In this document: positions 18,124 to 26,967 of the stretch, piece after piece
Layout: each line of letters begins with the position of its first letter
Position numbering within the stretch: the first letter of the stretch is position 1
From: Anaerolinea sp.
GTDB taxonomy: Bacteria > Chloroflexota > Anaerolineae > Anaerolineales > Anaerolineaceae
Assembly: GCA_020725865.1 (NCBI GenBank)
Contig: DYEC01000004.1
Span: 186,001 to 250,000 of the forward strand
DNA length: 64,000 nucleotides
Direction of reading: 5' to 3'
Notes under the pieces: generated by a model
Seen by the model: only the letters and a program-made list of their open reading frames with translations
Database searches by the model: none
Told to the model about the DNA's origin: nothing
Made by a program: the position numbers and the translations under genes

Positions 18124-20028
18124 ATGCTGGAACATCAACAAAGGATGCTCTATCGAATATATGGGGTGCTCAATACAATTGAGGGTGTTCTGGTATTCTT
18201 TTCCTTATTTTGGGTCACTTCGGAGCAGGAAAGCGTGGTCTGGCTGGGACTTTCTCTGCCGCGTTTGATTTTGGCGGGGGGCGTTTTACTGGTGGTTTTG
18301 CTGTTTGCACTCTTATCGCTGAGGGTGTTTGTCAATGAGGAATGGATAGCGCGGCTGGATGCAAAACTCAGGCATCTGCTGGTCGTAGAAGGCTGGCTGT
18401 TGCCGCTGGCTTGCGCGCTGGTGGTAATGGTGCTATGGAGTGGATGGCTGCTGATCGTGTTTAACAGCGGTCTTTCTTACCCGCTGGGAATTGGGTTGCG
18501 TTCCATTTATGCCCGTTTGAAGTTTCTGCTGGTATGGGGTTTTCTTATTTCTCTCCAGACGTTTCTGGCAGTGGTTATCCTTAACTCCCGGCGGGTCTGG
18601 CTGGAGGCATGGAACAAACCTGCCGCCCGCTGGCGCAGCTTCCGTGTGGTGGTGCTGCTGGGCCTGCTGGTTGCCACAAAGGTTTATGCTGCCGATTTGA
18701 TTTTTCAAATTGATCTTTATCGCACTTTTTACGATTATTTTCTTCCGTTTACCCTGTTAATCGTTGTTTTTTCGTGGTTAGTTGAGTACCACCGCGATAA
18801 ACCATGGTATCGCTCTATTTTGATTGCCCTTGCTGTCTTCTTTGCAACGCTAGTGCTTTACCGTGCCACAACCTTTATTGTCGAGCGTCCAAATACGCCG
18901 GGCAAGGCATATTTCCATGAGTTGGCAGAGGCTTACTTGCATGGGCGGTTATATTTGGACGATCCCTCTCAAACCCATGATTTGACTTTCTACAATGGAC
19001 ACTGGTACGTTGCCAATCCTCCGCTGGTGGCACTGCTGATGATTCCATGGGTTGCATTGCGCGGGGCAAACACCCTCAATACAGTGGTTTTCTCGATCCT
19101 TTTCGGGGCGCTGAATACTGCCCTGATTTTTATGATCTTGCAGGAGGCGAGCCGGCGGGACTGGATTAAACTGCGTGTTTCAGACAACCTCTGGCTAACC
19201 CTGATGTTCGCTTTTGGCAGCGTACACTGGTATATTGCTATCATCGGCAAGATGTGGTTCATGAGCCAGATTGTGACCATCACCTTTCTGGCAATTGCTG
19301 TATTGCTGGCAATGGAGAAAGCCCCCGCATGGCTTTGTGGCGCTTCACTGGGACTAGCAATGATTGCACGTCCAAACATCCTGCTTGCTTTCCCTTTGCT
19401 ATTAGGGATTACTGCTCAGTTGATGCGCGATGAATTGGGAAAGCTAGCGTACAGAAAGCTTGCTGGCTGGGCCGCGTGGGCAGTTATACCGCTCTTTCTG
19501 ACGGTACTGGGTTTGCTGTGGTACAACTATGCTCGCTTTGGAAACCCATTCGATTACGGCTACATGAACGAAAATGTGGCAGACTTTATGGCAGGCGATT
19601 TGAAAAATTACGGCACGTTTCATCCCCATTTCATTTTGCGTAATTTGAAGGTGATGCTGCTGGGGTTGCCGGTCTGGAAACCCGAATGCGGAAAGTGGGC
19701 GCCACAGGTAACCGGAATGAGTATCTTTTTGACCACCCCGGCATTGCTTTATCTGGTCCGGAGTTTCCGGAAAACCCCTTTAGTGATTGGTGCCTGGAGC
19801 GCGGTTCTGCTGCTGGTCGGACTGCTGGCAAACTATTACAATACCGGTGCCTGGCAATTTGGTTACAAGTATTTGCTGGATTTCATCGTGCCGGTTATGA
19901 TCCTAATGGGAATTGCAGCTGGGCAGCGAGTGAGCTGGCTGATGCGAATCCTGATTTTGATTGGGGTTGGCATGAGTATCATTGGGATTTCCTGGTGGTT
20001 CGGCTTTTGGTGCAACGGAACACTATGA
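18124..20028 (+). CDS. Large polytopic membrane protein, GT-C-like
   Basis: This 634-residue protein has around 13 hydrophobic helices. A loop after the first six helices carries VERPNTPGKAYFHELAEAY and GHWYVANPPLVALLM, a pattern found in GT39-like bacterial membrane transferases, where aromatic and acidic residues bind the polyprenyl-phosphate sugar. A GAGAGG-type site (18110-18115) is about 8 nt before the ATG. The last codons overlap the next gene by 4 nt (ATGA), and that gene encodes another membrane protein. The role as an outer-face glycosyltransferase is inferred from topology and context. Confidence 0.55.
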   Translation: MLEHQQRMLYRIYGVLNTIEGVLVFFSLFWVTSEQESVVWLGLSLPRLILAGGVLLVVLLFALLSLRVFVNEEWIARLDAKLRHLLVVEGWLLPLACALVVMVLWSGWLLIVFNSGLSYPLGIGLRSIYARLKFLLVWGFLISLQTFLAVVILNSRRVWLEAWNKPAARWRSFRVVVLLGLLVATKVYAADLIFQIDLYRTFYDYFLPFTLLIVVFSWLVEYHRDKPWYRSILIALAVFFATLVLYRATTFIVERPNTPGKAYFHELAEAYLHGRLYLDDPSQTHDLTFYNGHWYVANPPLVALLMIPWVALRGANTLNTVVFSILFGALNTALIFMILQEASRRDWIKLRVSDNLWLTLMFAFGSVHWYIAIIGKMWFMSQIVTITFLAIAVLLAMEKAPAWLCGASLGLAMIARPNILLAFPLLLGITAQLMRDELGKLAYRKLAGWAAWAVIPLFLTVLGLLWYNYARFGNPFDYGYMNENVADFMAGDLKNYGTFHPHFILRNLKVMLLGLPVWKPECGKWAPQVTGMSIFLTTPALLYLVRSFRKTPLVIGAWSAVLLLVGLLANYYNTGAWQFGYKYLLDFIVPVMILMGIAAGQRVSWLMRILILIGVGMSIIGISWWFGFWCNGTL

Positions 20029-22055
20029 GAAAGCACTCTGGTTTTGAAACCAAAAAAGAAACAGGGTTGGCAATTATTGTAATCATTCTGGTAGCAGCGC
20101 TTACGTATCTGCCACTTGTCTTTCAACTTGGTTACTACTATGATGATTGGTTCCCCATTGTTTCCCGCGTGAGTGGTGTAAGTCTTTTTGAGATGCATTC
20201 AGTTGACCGCCCATTGATGGGTGTTGTGTATACACTCACCTCTTCCCTTCTGGGTGATTCTCCATTGGGTTGGCATATTTTGGGGTTTGTGCTGCGTCTG
20301 GCTGGGGCATTGGCGTTGCTATGGATGCTGCGTTTGCTCTATCCAGAAAACCGAAGCGCCATACTTGTGACCACGTTGCTGTTTCTGGTATATCCGGGTT
20401 TTCTTTTGCAGACCAATGCAAATAATTATTCCAATCATCTGTTGAGTCTGTTTTTAGGCATTTTTTCGCTGGCGCTGTCCGTTTATTCTTTTTGCCTTCA
20501 GCGTCGGATTTTACGTTGGGGTGCCGTGCTGGTTTCGGCAGGACTAATCTTGATTTATCCAAATATTTACGAAGGGATGATTGGGTTAGAGGCATTCAGG
20601 TTGATTTTGCTCTGGACGCTGAGTGCTTCAGAAGGGCAGCGCACTTTGTTGTTCCAGCGCATCCGGCGGCTGTTGCTTAGGTGGTTGCCTTACCTTTTGG
20701 TTTTACTGGCTTTCTTTGCGTACCGTTTTCTGATTTTTAAGAGTGCCAGAGCGGGAACAGATACTGCGGCTTTATTGAGTATGTATCGTTCTCAACCACT
20801 ATGGATGGCTCTGCAGATCGTATTTGAGTGGACAAAAGATATTCTTGAGACAACCCTTCTTGCATGGAGCGTTCCGTTAGGGGAACTGATAGTTTCTGCC
20901 CGCTATCTCGACCTGACACTGGCGGTGGTGTGTGCAGTGTTGGTGATAGTGTTGCTCTGGTGGTTTTGGAGGACAACCCCGGAAACAGAAATTGTGGTGG
21001 ATCATCGTTTCAGCCGCGAATTTTTCTGGATGGGTTTGCTGACGGTGATGTTGTCCCTGTTGCCGGTAACGCTTTCTGGTCGGGATGTGCGCTTCACGCA
21101 TAATCTGAATCGCTATACAATTCAATCCGCTGTGGGTGTTGCCATGCTTTTTACGGCGCTCATCTTTCGCCTTTCTGGATACAAGCGTCGTTTGGGGATA
21201 AGCGGGCTGTTGATTGGTCTGGCGGTGGTCACGCATTTTCTGAATGCGGCTTATTACCGCGATTTCTGGACGCTTCAAAAACAACTGTGGTGGCAACTTT
21301 CCTGGCGTGCGCCGGATTTAAAGGATGGTACAGTGGTGATGGCGCTACTGCCTGAAAAATACCGTCTGGCGGAGGGGTATGAAATCTGGGCTCCTTTGAA
21401 CCTGATTTACCGTCCGGGACGCACTGATCTTTCACTGTTGGGTGAAACCTTGAACCAGCAAACCCTGCTCAAACTCTTGCGGCAGGAGACAATGGGAAGA
21501 ACCAATCGCAAGATCACCTATAAGATTGATTTCAAGAACGTGTTGCTGGTTACACTACCCAATCCGAATTCGTGTTTGCATGTGATAGATGGACGAGAAC
21601 CGGAAATATCTCAAACTGAAGATACACTTGTCCGGCTAGCGGCGCCATTTTCCAGTCAGGACTGGATTGTGCCTGAAGGTCAGTCAGAAGAATTGCCGGC
21701 TGGGATTTTTGGCATTGAGCCGGCACATGACTGGTGTTATTACTACCAGAAAGCAGCTCTGGCACGCCAGCGTGGAAATTGGGATGAGGTGCTTCAGTTA
21801 GGGGATGAGGCGATGGCAAAGGGGCTTTCTCCATCAGATGTTTCGGAGTGGCTGCCGTTTTATGAGGCGTATGCGCACCGGCGGTTTGAGGATATCAACC
21901 GCATTGGTAATTTGCTGCGCTCGGATGATGAATTTTTGCGTTCATATTGTGCTTCCTATGGTAAGATAGACGCGCATGGGGATCCCGACGAAACATTGGA
22001 TGAGTTTATTGTCAAGAATCTCTGTGCAAATCCAGAAGATTATCAGGAGAAATAA
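20025..22055 (+). CDS. Polytopic membrane protein with C-terminal soluble domain, GT-C-like
   Basis: This protein of 676 residues starts at ATG 20025 inside the previous stop (ATGA). The open frame extends further upstream, but that part only overlaps the preceding gene. Helix 1 is followed by YYDDWFPIVSRV (about residues 39-50), the acidic pair typical of the first loop of GT-C enzymes, and then DRPLMGVVY. About ten helices end near residue 430. The last 240 residues are soluble and rich in charged helices (CYYYQKAALARQRGNWDEV), like a TPR-type repeat. The stop abuts the ATG of an SDR gene. It probably transfers a lipid-linked sugar outside the membrane. Confidence 0.6.
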   Translation: MRKHSGFETKKETGLAIIVIILVAALTYLPLVFQLGYYYDDWFPIVSRVSGVSLFEMHSVDRPLMGVVYTLTSSLLGDSPLGWHILGFVLRLAGALALLWMLRLLYPENRSAILVTTLLFLVYPGFLLQTNANNYSNHLLSLFLGIFSLALSVYSFCLQRRILRWGAVLVSAGLILIYPNIYEGMIGLEAFRLILLWTLSASEGQRTLLFQRIRRLLLRWLPYLLVLLAFFAYRFLIFKSARAGTDTAALLSMYRSQPLWMALQIVFEWTKDILETTLLAWSVPLGELIVSARYLDLTLAVVCAVLVIVLLWWFWRTTPETEIVVDHRFSREFFWMGLLTVMLSLLPVTLSGRDVRFTHNLNRYTIQSAVGVAMLFTALIFRLSGYKRRLGISGLLIGLAVVTHFLNAAYYRDFWTLQKQLWWQLSWRAPDLKDGTVVMALLPEKYRLAEGYEIWAPLNLIYRPGRTDLSLLGETLNQQTLLKLLRQETMGRTNRKITYKIDFKNVLLVTLPNPNSCLHVIDGREPEISQTEDTLVRLAAPFSSQDWIVPEGQSEELPAGIFGIEPAHDWCYYYQKAALARQRGNWDEVLQLGDEAMAKGLSPSDVSEWLPFYEAYAHRRFEDINRIGNLLRSDDEFLRSYCASYGKIDAHGDPDETLDEFIVKNLCANPEDYQEK

Positions 22056-22817
22056 ATGGAACGAAAGCGCGTTGTGCTGATCACCGGTGCTGCTGGTGGG
22101 ATCGGGCGGGCTACGGTCAACCTGTTTGCAGAACAAGGCTGGCGTGTTATTGGCGTTGATCGCAGCGCGTTTGGCGAGTCATTTCCAGTGAATGGACTTT
22201 TTATCCAGTCCGATATTGCGCAAGGTGGACAGATGCAGTCTATCTTTGAGCAGGTGCGGAATTTCACTGCCGTACTGGATGCAGTTATCCACAATGCAGC
22301 GCTACAAATCGCCAAGCCGTTTTTAGATACGACTATTGAAGAGTGGGATGAGGTAATGGCGTCTAATTTGCGCTCTGTATTTCTGGGGACAAAGCTGGCT
22401 TATCCGTTTTTGAAAGCTGCCGGTAGTGGAGCAATTGTTAATGTATCCTCGGTTCATGCAGTGGCAACTTCAGCGAACATTTCTGCCTATGCTGCGAGCA
22501 AAGGCGGGCTGCTGGCGCTGACACGTGCTATGGCAATTGAATTCGCTCCTGACAATATTCGTGTCAACGCTATTCTGCCCGGTGCAGTGGATACCCCCAT
22601 GTTGCGTGCAGGCTTGCAGCGAGGACACGTTTCAGGAGGAACAATAGAGGAACGGTTGGAAAGTCTGGCCCGCAAGACGGTGAATGGGCGAGTAGGGCAA
22701 CCAATTGAGATTGCGCGCGCCATCTATTTTTTGGCGGATAATGAACAATCCTCTTTTATGACTGGGCAGGCGCTGATTGTGGATGGCGGTGCGACGGCGA
22801 GGTTGAGTACAGAATGA
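22056..22817 (+). CDS. Short-chain dehydrogenase/reductase
   Basis: This 253-residue SDR has an intact classical layout: cofactor motif TGAAGGIG (residues 10-17), HNAAL near 87, catalytic serine in NVSSVHA, YAASK as the active-site pair, and PGAVDTP after it. AGGAG sits 7 nt before the ATG, which follows directly on the previous stop. It overlaps the following gene by 4 nt. It is only distantly like the PtmA-type SDR at 7722. A sugar or sugar-acid redox step is the likely role. Confidence 0.85.
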   Translation: MERKRVVLITGAAGGIGRATVNLFAEQGWRVIGVDRSAFGESFPVNGLFIQSDIAQGGQMQSIFEQVRNFTAVLDAVIHNAALQIAKPFLDTTIEEWDEVMASNLRSVFLGTKLAYPFLKAAGSGAIVNVSSVHAVATSANISAYAASKGGLLALTRAMAIEFAPDNIRVNAILPGAVDTPMLRAGLQRGHVSGGTIEERLESLARKTVNGRVGQPIEIARAIYFLADNEQSSFMTGQALIVDGGATARLSTE

Positions 22818-23626
22818 GCAAGATGCAACAGCGTATAAAAAATATACTGCCAGAATCAATATGGAATGCAGCGCGAGAGGGATGGGATTCATTGCATCGC
22901 TTGGGTGAGTGGCGTGAGGCAACGTTTCATCCCTGGCGTCGGGATTCCATTCACCGGTTAGCGGCATTGAAAGATAGTCGAAAAGGTGAGCGCTGCTTTA
23001 TCATCGGAAATGGTCCGAGTCTGAAGCATACTGATTTGAGCAAACTGCGCGGTGAATATACTATTGGAATGAACCGTATTTTCTTGCTCTTCCCGGAGCT
23101 TGGCTTTACTACCAATTATTTTGTTTCGATTAATGATCTGGTGATTGAGCAATCAGCGAATGACATTCAAAACCTTTCCATGCCTGTCTTTGTTTCATGG
23201 CGTGCCAGACGCTGGTTGAAACCTCAAGAAAACCTTTATTTCCTATACACCACCTATACCGGACCGGGATTTGGCAGGGATGCCCGCAAGCGGCTGTGGG
23301 AGGGGGCAACGGTTACTTATGTGGCACTGCAGCTTGCTTTTTATCTTGGTTTTGAGCAGGTCATTTTGATAGGCGTAGATCACAACTTTGTCACACAGGG
23401 TAGACCGAATACAACCATCGTCTCCGAAGGGGATGATCCCAATCACTTTTCTCCTGCCTATTTCGGTAAGGGTTTTCGCTGGCAGTTGCCCGACCTGGAA
23501 ACTTCTGAACGTGCTTATCGTATGGCGAAGACTGCTTATGAATCCGCCGGGCGTCAGGTGCTGGATGCGACGGTGGGAGGTAAATTGACTGTTTTTCCCA
23601 AAGTTGACTACGAAAGTTTATTTTGA
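22814..23626 (+). CDS. MptE/DUF115-like protein, candidate GT42-type acid-sugar transferase
   Basis: This 270-residue protein has CFIIGNGPSLKHTDLSKL near residues 61-78 and IGMNRIFLLFPELGF shortly after. This opening is shared by the MptE-like (DUF115) domain, by Maf flagellin glycosyltransferases and by GT42 sialyltransferases. Later VILIGVDHNFV supplies a histidine in the region where GT42 enzymes carry their catalytic base. Its place in a cluster that makes CMP-activated acid sugar favours a transferase over a pterin kinase. It overlaps the SDR upstream (ATGA). The resemblance is motif-level only. Confidence 0.6.
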   Translation: MSKMQQRIKNILPESIWNAAREGWDSLHRLGEWREATFHPWRRDSIHRLAALKDSRKGERCFIIGNGPSLKHTDLSKLRGEYTIGMNRIFLLFPELGFTTNYFVSINDLVIEQSANDIQNLSMPVFVSWRARRWLKPQENLYFLYTTYTGPGFGRDARKRLWEGATVTYVALQLAFYLGFEQVILIGVDHNFVTQGRPNTTIVSEGDDPNHFSPAYFGKGFRWQLPDLETSERAYRMAKTAYESAGRQVLDATVGGKLTVFPKVDYESLF

Positions 23627-23637
23627 GTTTTTGTTTT

Positions 23638-24621
23638 ATGCCCGATTTGCCACGTGTCACGATTATTACCCCCTCATTCAATCAGGGTATCTATCTGGAG
23701 AAGACGATTTGCTCTGTTTTGGAACAGGATTATTCTAATCTGGAGTATATGGTTGTGGATGGGGGTTCGTCCGATGACAGTCTGGATATAATCCGGCAAT
23801 ATGAGCACCGCCTTGCCTGGTGGGTTTCGGAAAAAGACCGAGGGCAGTCTGATGCAATCAACAAGGGACTGGCGCGTGCCAGCGGCGAGATTGTCGCCTG
23901 GTTAAATTCGGATGACTTCTATCTTCCTGGAGCGGTTAAGTCCGCAGTCGCAGCGCTGAAAGAGCACCCGGACTGGGGCTTGGTTTATGGTGACATGTTG
24001 GCAGTAGATGGTAAAGGGGCGTTATTGAACATTCAGCGTTTTGGTGATTGGGGACTGAATGACTTAATGTGTTTTCGTATTTTAGGACAGCCCTCGGTCT
24101 TCTTACGAAAGTCCGTGCTGGATCGTGCAGGGACTTTGGATACGCGATTCCATTATCTGCTGGATCATCATCTTTGGATACGAATAGCGATGCTGTCGCC
24201 AATAGGGCATATCCCGCAATTCTTGGCTGCGGCACGCTTTCATGCAACAGCCAAAAATGTGGCAAAGGCTTCCTCGTTCGGAGAAGACGCGTATGCCATT
24301 GTGCGATGGATGCAAACGCAACCCGAATTAGTCAACCGTTTTCGGCGTCTGCAGAGGAGCATCTGGGCTGGCGCGCATTGGATCAATGCCCGTTATCTTT
24401 CGGAAGGGGGGATGCCAGAGAAATCCTTGCAAGCTTTTTGGCGTAGTTTCCAATGTGATCCGAGAATAGTTTTGAGGGACTGGCGGAGATTATTGTTCAC
24501 AGCACTTTTATTATTTGGCGGTCAGGGTATGCGTTCTTTGTATCTTAAGTATCGCCAGAGACGGCAACTTCGTCAGCTTGATCCTGCAATAGTGACTCTA
24601 CTTCATCAGGAAAGACAATGA
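23638..24621 (+). CDS. Family 2 glycosyltransferase
   Basis: This protein of 327 residues has a GT-A domain at residues 5-230: VTIITPSFNQGIYLEKTI, VDGGSSDDSLDII, and AWLNSDDFYLPGAV, which carries the DxD-like metal motif. The helical tail ends near the membrane-like segment LLFTALLLFGG. TTG 23623 is in frame, but ATG 23638 is preferred as an ordinary start 11 nt after the previous stop. It is a close relative of the GT2 at 28503: both share the TPSFNQ opening, the DRGQ(S/T)DAINKG stretch and NSDD. The donor sugar is unknown. Confidence 0.85.
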   Translation: MPDLPRVTIITPSFNQGIYLEKTICSVLEQDYSNLEYMVVDGGSSDDSLDIIRQYEHRLAWWVSEKDRGQSDAINKGLARASGEIVAWLNSDDFYLPGAVKSAVAALKEHPDWGLVYGDMLAVDGKGALLNIQRFGDWGLNDLMCFRILGQPSVFLRKSVLDRAGTLDTRFHYLLDHHLWIRIAMLSPIGHIPQFLAAARFHATAKNVAKASSFGEDAYAIVRWMQTQPELVNRFRRLQRSIWAGAHWINARYLSEGGMPEKSLQAFWRSFQCDPRIVLRDWRRLLFTALLLFGGQGMRSLYLKYRQRRQLRQLDPAIVTLLHQERQ

Positions 24622-25427
24622 GTAGCGGTCCATCATGGTTTGAAACGTTGCGCTGTGATTTACAGAAACTGGTGGAGTATCTCCTGCTGCCGTTTATCTA
24701 CCCGAAACATTTTTTCCTGTTGGCTGGTTTGGTGTTAAGCAAACGAGCGCTGGTGCGCGAGCTGGCACACCTTACTTCTTACAGGTTATGGTTTACCCAT
24801 AGCGAGATTGGAACAGTGATTGACGTGGGCAGTTATATTGGTGCCTTTGCGTTTGCTATGCAAGTCATGCAAACAGGAGTGCGTCTATATGCGTTTGAAC
24901 CTTTAGAGGAAAACTTAAGGTACTTAAAACGTCATCTTAAGCGTTTTCCTAATTGCCAGATCTTCCCGGTTGCTTTAGGAGACCATTCTGGAGAGGTTGA
25001 GTTCTGGCGCAGCGAGTTTCCGGCTTCGTCATCCATGTTGCCAATGGGCGAAATGCACAAAACCGTGTTCCCGCATACAGCTGTTCAAACTAAAGAAATG
25101 GTCTATATGGCGAAATTGGATGACTATCTCCTGCACATGTCTCTTGAAGGTCGCGTGCTTCTCAAGCTGGATGTTCAGGGTTTTGAGAAACAGGTCCTTC
25201 AAGGTGCTTCAGAAACACTAAAGCAAGTGGATTATGTGCTAATTGAGGTGTCCTATCAACCTTTATACCAGGGACAGGCGCTGTTTGGTGATATTTATGA
25301 GTTTCTTCGATTGCGGGGTTTTGAATACGCAGGGAACTTTAGCACATTAACTTCGCCATTGGATGGAACCATCTTGCAGTCAGATGCGCTTTTTGTGCGT
25401 AGAGGAGAACCTTTTGAAAGTAGTTGA
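24618..25427 (+). CDS. FkbM-family SAM-dependent methyltransferase
   Basis: This 269-residue methyltransferase has the SAM-binding motif VIDVGSYIGAFAF near residues 69-81, YAFEPLEENLRYL after it, and the family's LLKLDVQGFEKQVLQGA near 180-196. FkbM enzymes methylate sugar hydroxyls in polyketides and surface glycans. It overlaps the GT2 gene upstream by 4 nt. A hydrophobic stretch near the N-terminus (LLLPFIYPKHFFLLAGLVL) may hold it at the membrane. It probably O-methylates a sugar of the polymer. Confidence 0.85.
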   Translation: MSSGPSWFETLRCDLQKLVEYLLLPFIYPKHFFLLAGLVLSKRALVRELAHLTSYRLWFTHSEIGTVIDVGSYIGAFAFAMQVMQTGVRLYAFEPLEENLRYLKRHLKRFPNCQIFPVALGDHSGEVEFWRSEFPASSSMLPMGEMHKTVFPHTAVQTKEMVYMAKLDDYLLHMSLEGRVLLKLDVQGFEKQVLQGASETLKQVDYVLIEVSYQPLYQGQALFGDIYEFLRLRGFEYAGNFSTLTSPLDGTILQSDALFVRRGEPFESS

Positions 25428-25473
25428 CGGATTCTTGATGCTGTGCTGCCGCCTCGAAGAGCATTTACCCACG

Positions 25474-26967
25474 ATGAGGTGGGGTAGATTTCGCTTCTGG
25501 CAGGTTGTTTTGCTGGCGCTGGTATTTCTGCTTGGGTTTGGCATTCGCATTTATGACCTAAAAGACCCCCCATTGGATTTTCATGCCAGTCGACAGTTAC
25601 GCTCGGCAATTATTGCGCGCGGAATTTACTATCAACTGAATACACAGGCCGAACCAGCCATTCGTCAGGCTGCTCAGGAGTTGGCAAAATTGGAAGTGTA
25701 CGAACCGCCAATTCTGGAAACCATTGTTGGTTTTACTGATTATCTACTGGGCGGGGAATATTTCTGGCTAGGAAGAATTTACAATGCACTTTTCTGGTGT
25801 GTCGGCGGTCTGGCAATTTTTTTGCTAGGTAACAGTTACGTTAGCTTTCCGGCGTTACTGGCTGGGCTGTCGTTTTACTTCTTTCTACCGTTCAGTGTGG
25901 TTGCCAGCCGTTCTTTTCAACCAGACCCTTGGATGGTGATGTGGATTTTGTTGTTTGCGTTGGCACTCTATCGCTGGTCGGTTACCCCTAGCTGGAAGTG
26001 GGCTATTCTGGCTGGAATGTTTGGCGGGATTGCAATGTTGGTAAAGGTGATGGCGGGTTTTTTTGTGGCAACAATATTTTTGTGTGTGATATTCTCTATG
26101 CTTCATTTTCACAATCTTTTCCGTACCGTTATGCCTTGGGTGACGGCTGTGCTGGCGGCTCTCCCTTCGGTATTGTATTACTTGCTTTCTCATACACAGC
26201 GCTCTGCGGAATTTTTTTCATTTTGGGTGGTATCTCTATCCGGGCTGGTGCTCAATTCGAATTTTTATGCTGACTGGCTGGCAATGCTTAAGGGGTTGAT
26301 GGGATTGACCACTGTGCTGGTTGCACTGGTAGGGGTATTGTTGACGGAAACGCGCGCTCGCTGGTTACTGGTTGGTGGTTGGGCGGGGTATGTGTTGCAC
26401 GGTTTGGTGTTGCCGTATCAGTTTATCACGCATGAGTATTATCATTTGCCGCTGGTGGCACTAGTGGCACTGTCTATGCTGGCGGTTTTAGAGGTTATTT
26501 TTTCAGCGTTATCCAGACAGGGTTGGTTATGGCGGCTATTGGCAGTGTTGACGTTTGTTTTTGCTGGTTTTTACGGCTTATATGTATCGCGCTCTATTTT
26601 ATATGCGGCAAATTACGCCCTTGAACCGGCTAGCTGGCAACGGGTAGGGCAAGCAATTCCTGAAGAGGCATCCTTTGTAGCTTTAACTGCTGATTATGGC
26701 TTGCGGCTGAATTATTATGGCTGGCGTTCAACATCGGCTTTCTGGCCCTCCAGCGCAGATTTAAAGCTGTTTTCTCTCAGTGGTAATGATCCCATGAGTT
26801 ATGAGAAGTACTTCAAAGAAGTTACCGCAGGCAGGCGATTCTTCCTCGTAACGGCATTTTCCGAACTGGATGCCCAGCCAGAACTGAAGCAGATTTTAGA
26901 CCGCTACCCCATCTATGCGGAGGGGAATGGCTTCCGGATATATGATTTGACACAGGCAAAACCCTGA
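25474..26967 (+). CDS. Polytopic membrane protein, GT39-like, first of a second tandem pair
   Basis: This 497-residue protein has about 11 helices. After helix 1 comes YDLKDPPLDFHASRQLRSA, which matches YDLTDLPLDFHPTRQLHSA in the next gene. The two also share VASRSFQPDP and (A/T)HEYYHLPLV-like segments. ATG 25474 gives a start equivalent to the paralogue. An in-frame TTG at 25414 has a better ribosome site (GGAG, 25404-25407, 6 nt away) and would add 20 residues and overlap the FkbM gene, so the start is uncertain. It is probably a lipid-linked sugar transferase acting outside the membrane. Confidence 0.65.
   Translation: MRWGRFRFWQVVLLALVFLLGFGIRIYDLKDPPLDFHASRQLRSAIIARGIYYQLNTQAEPAIRQAAQELAKLEVYEPPILETIVGFTDYLLGGEYFWLGRIYNALFWCVGGLAIFLLGNSYVSFPALLAGLSFYFFLPFSVVASRSFQPDPWMVMWILLFALALYRWSVTPSWKWAILAGMFGGIAMLVKVMAGFFVATIFLCVIFSMLHFHNLFRTVMPWVTAVLAALPSVLYYLLSHTQRSAEFFSFWVVSLSGLVLNSNFYADWLAMLKGLMGLTTVLVALVGVLLTETRARWLLVGGWAGYVLHGLVLPYQFITHEYYHLPLVALVALSMLAVLEVIFSALSRQGWLWRLLAVLTFVFAGFYGLYVSRSILYAANYALEPASWQRVGQAIPEEASFVALTADYGLRLNYYGWRSTSAFWPSSADLKLFSLSGNDPMSYEKYFKEVTAGRRFFLVTAFSELDAQPELKQILDRYPIYAEGNGFRIYDLTQAKP

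Noticed and set aside
19686-20024. N-terminal extension of the membrane protein frame
   Set aside because: This part overlaps the preceding membrane protein gene in another frame, while ATG 20025 in an ATGA overlap starts directly before a signal-like helix.
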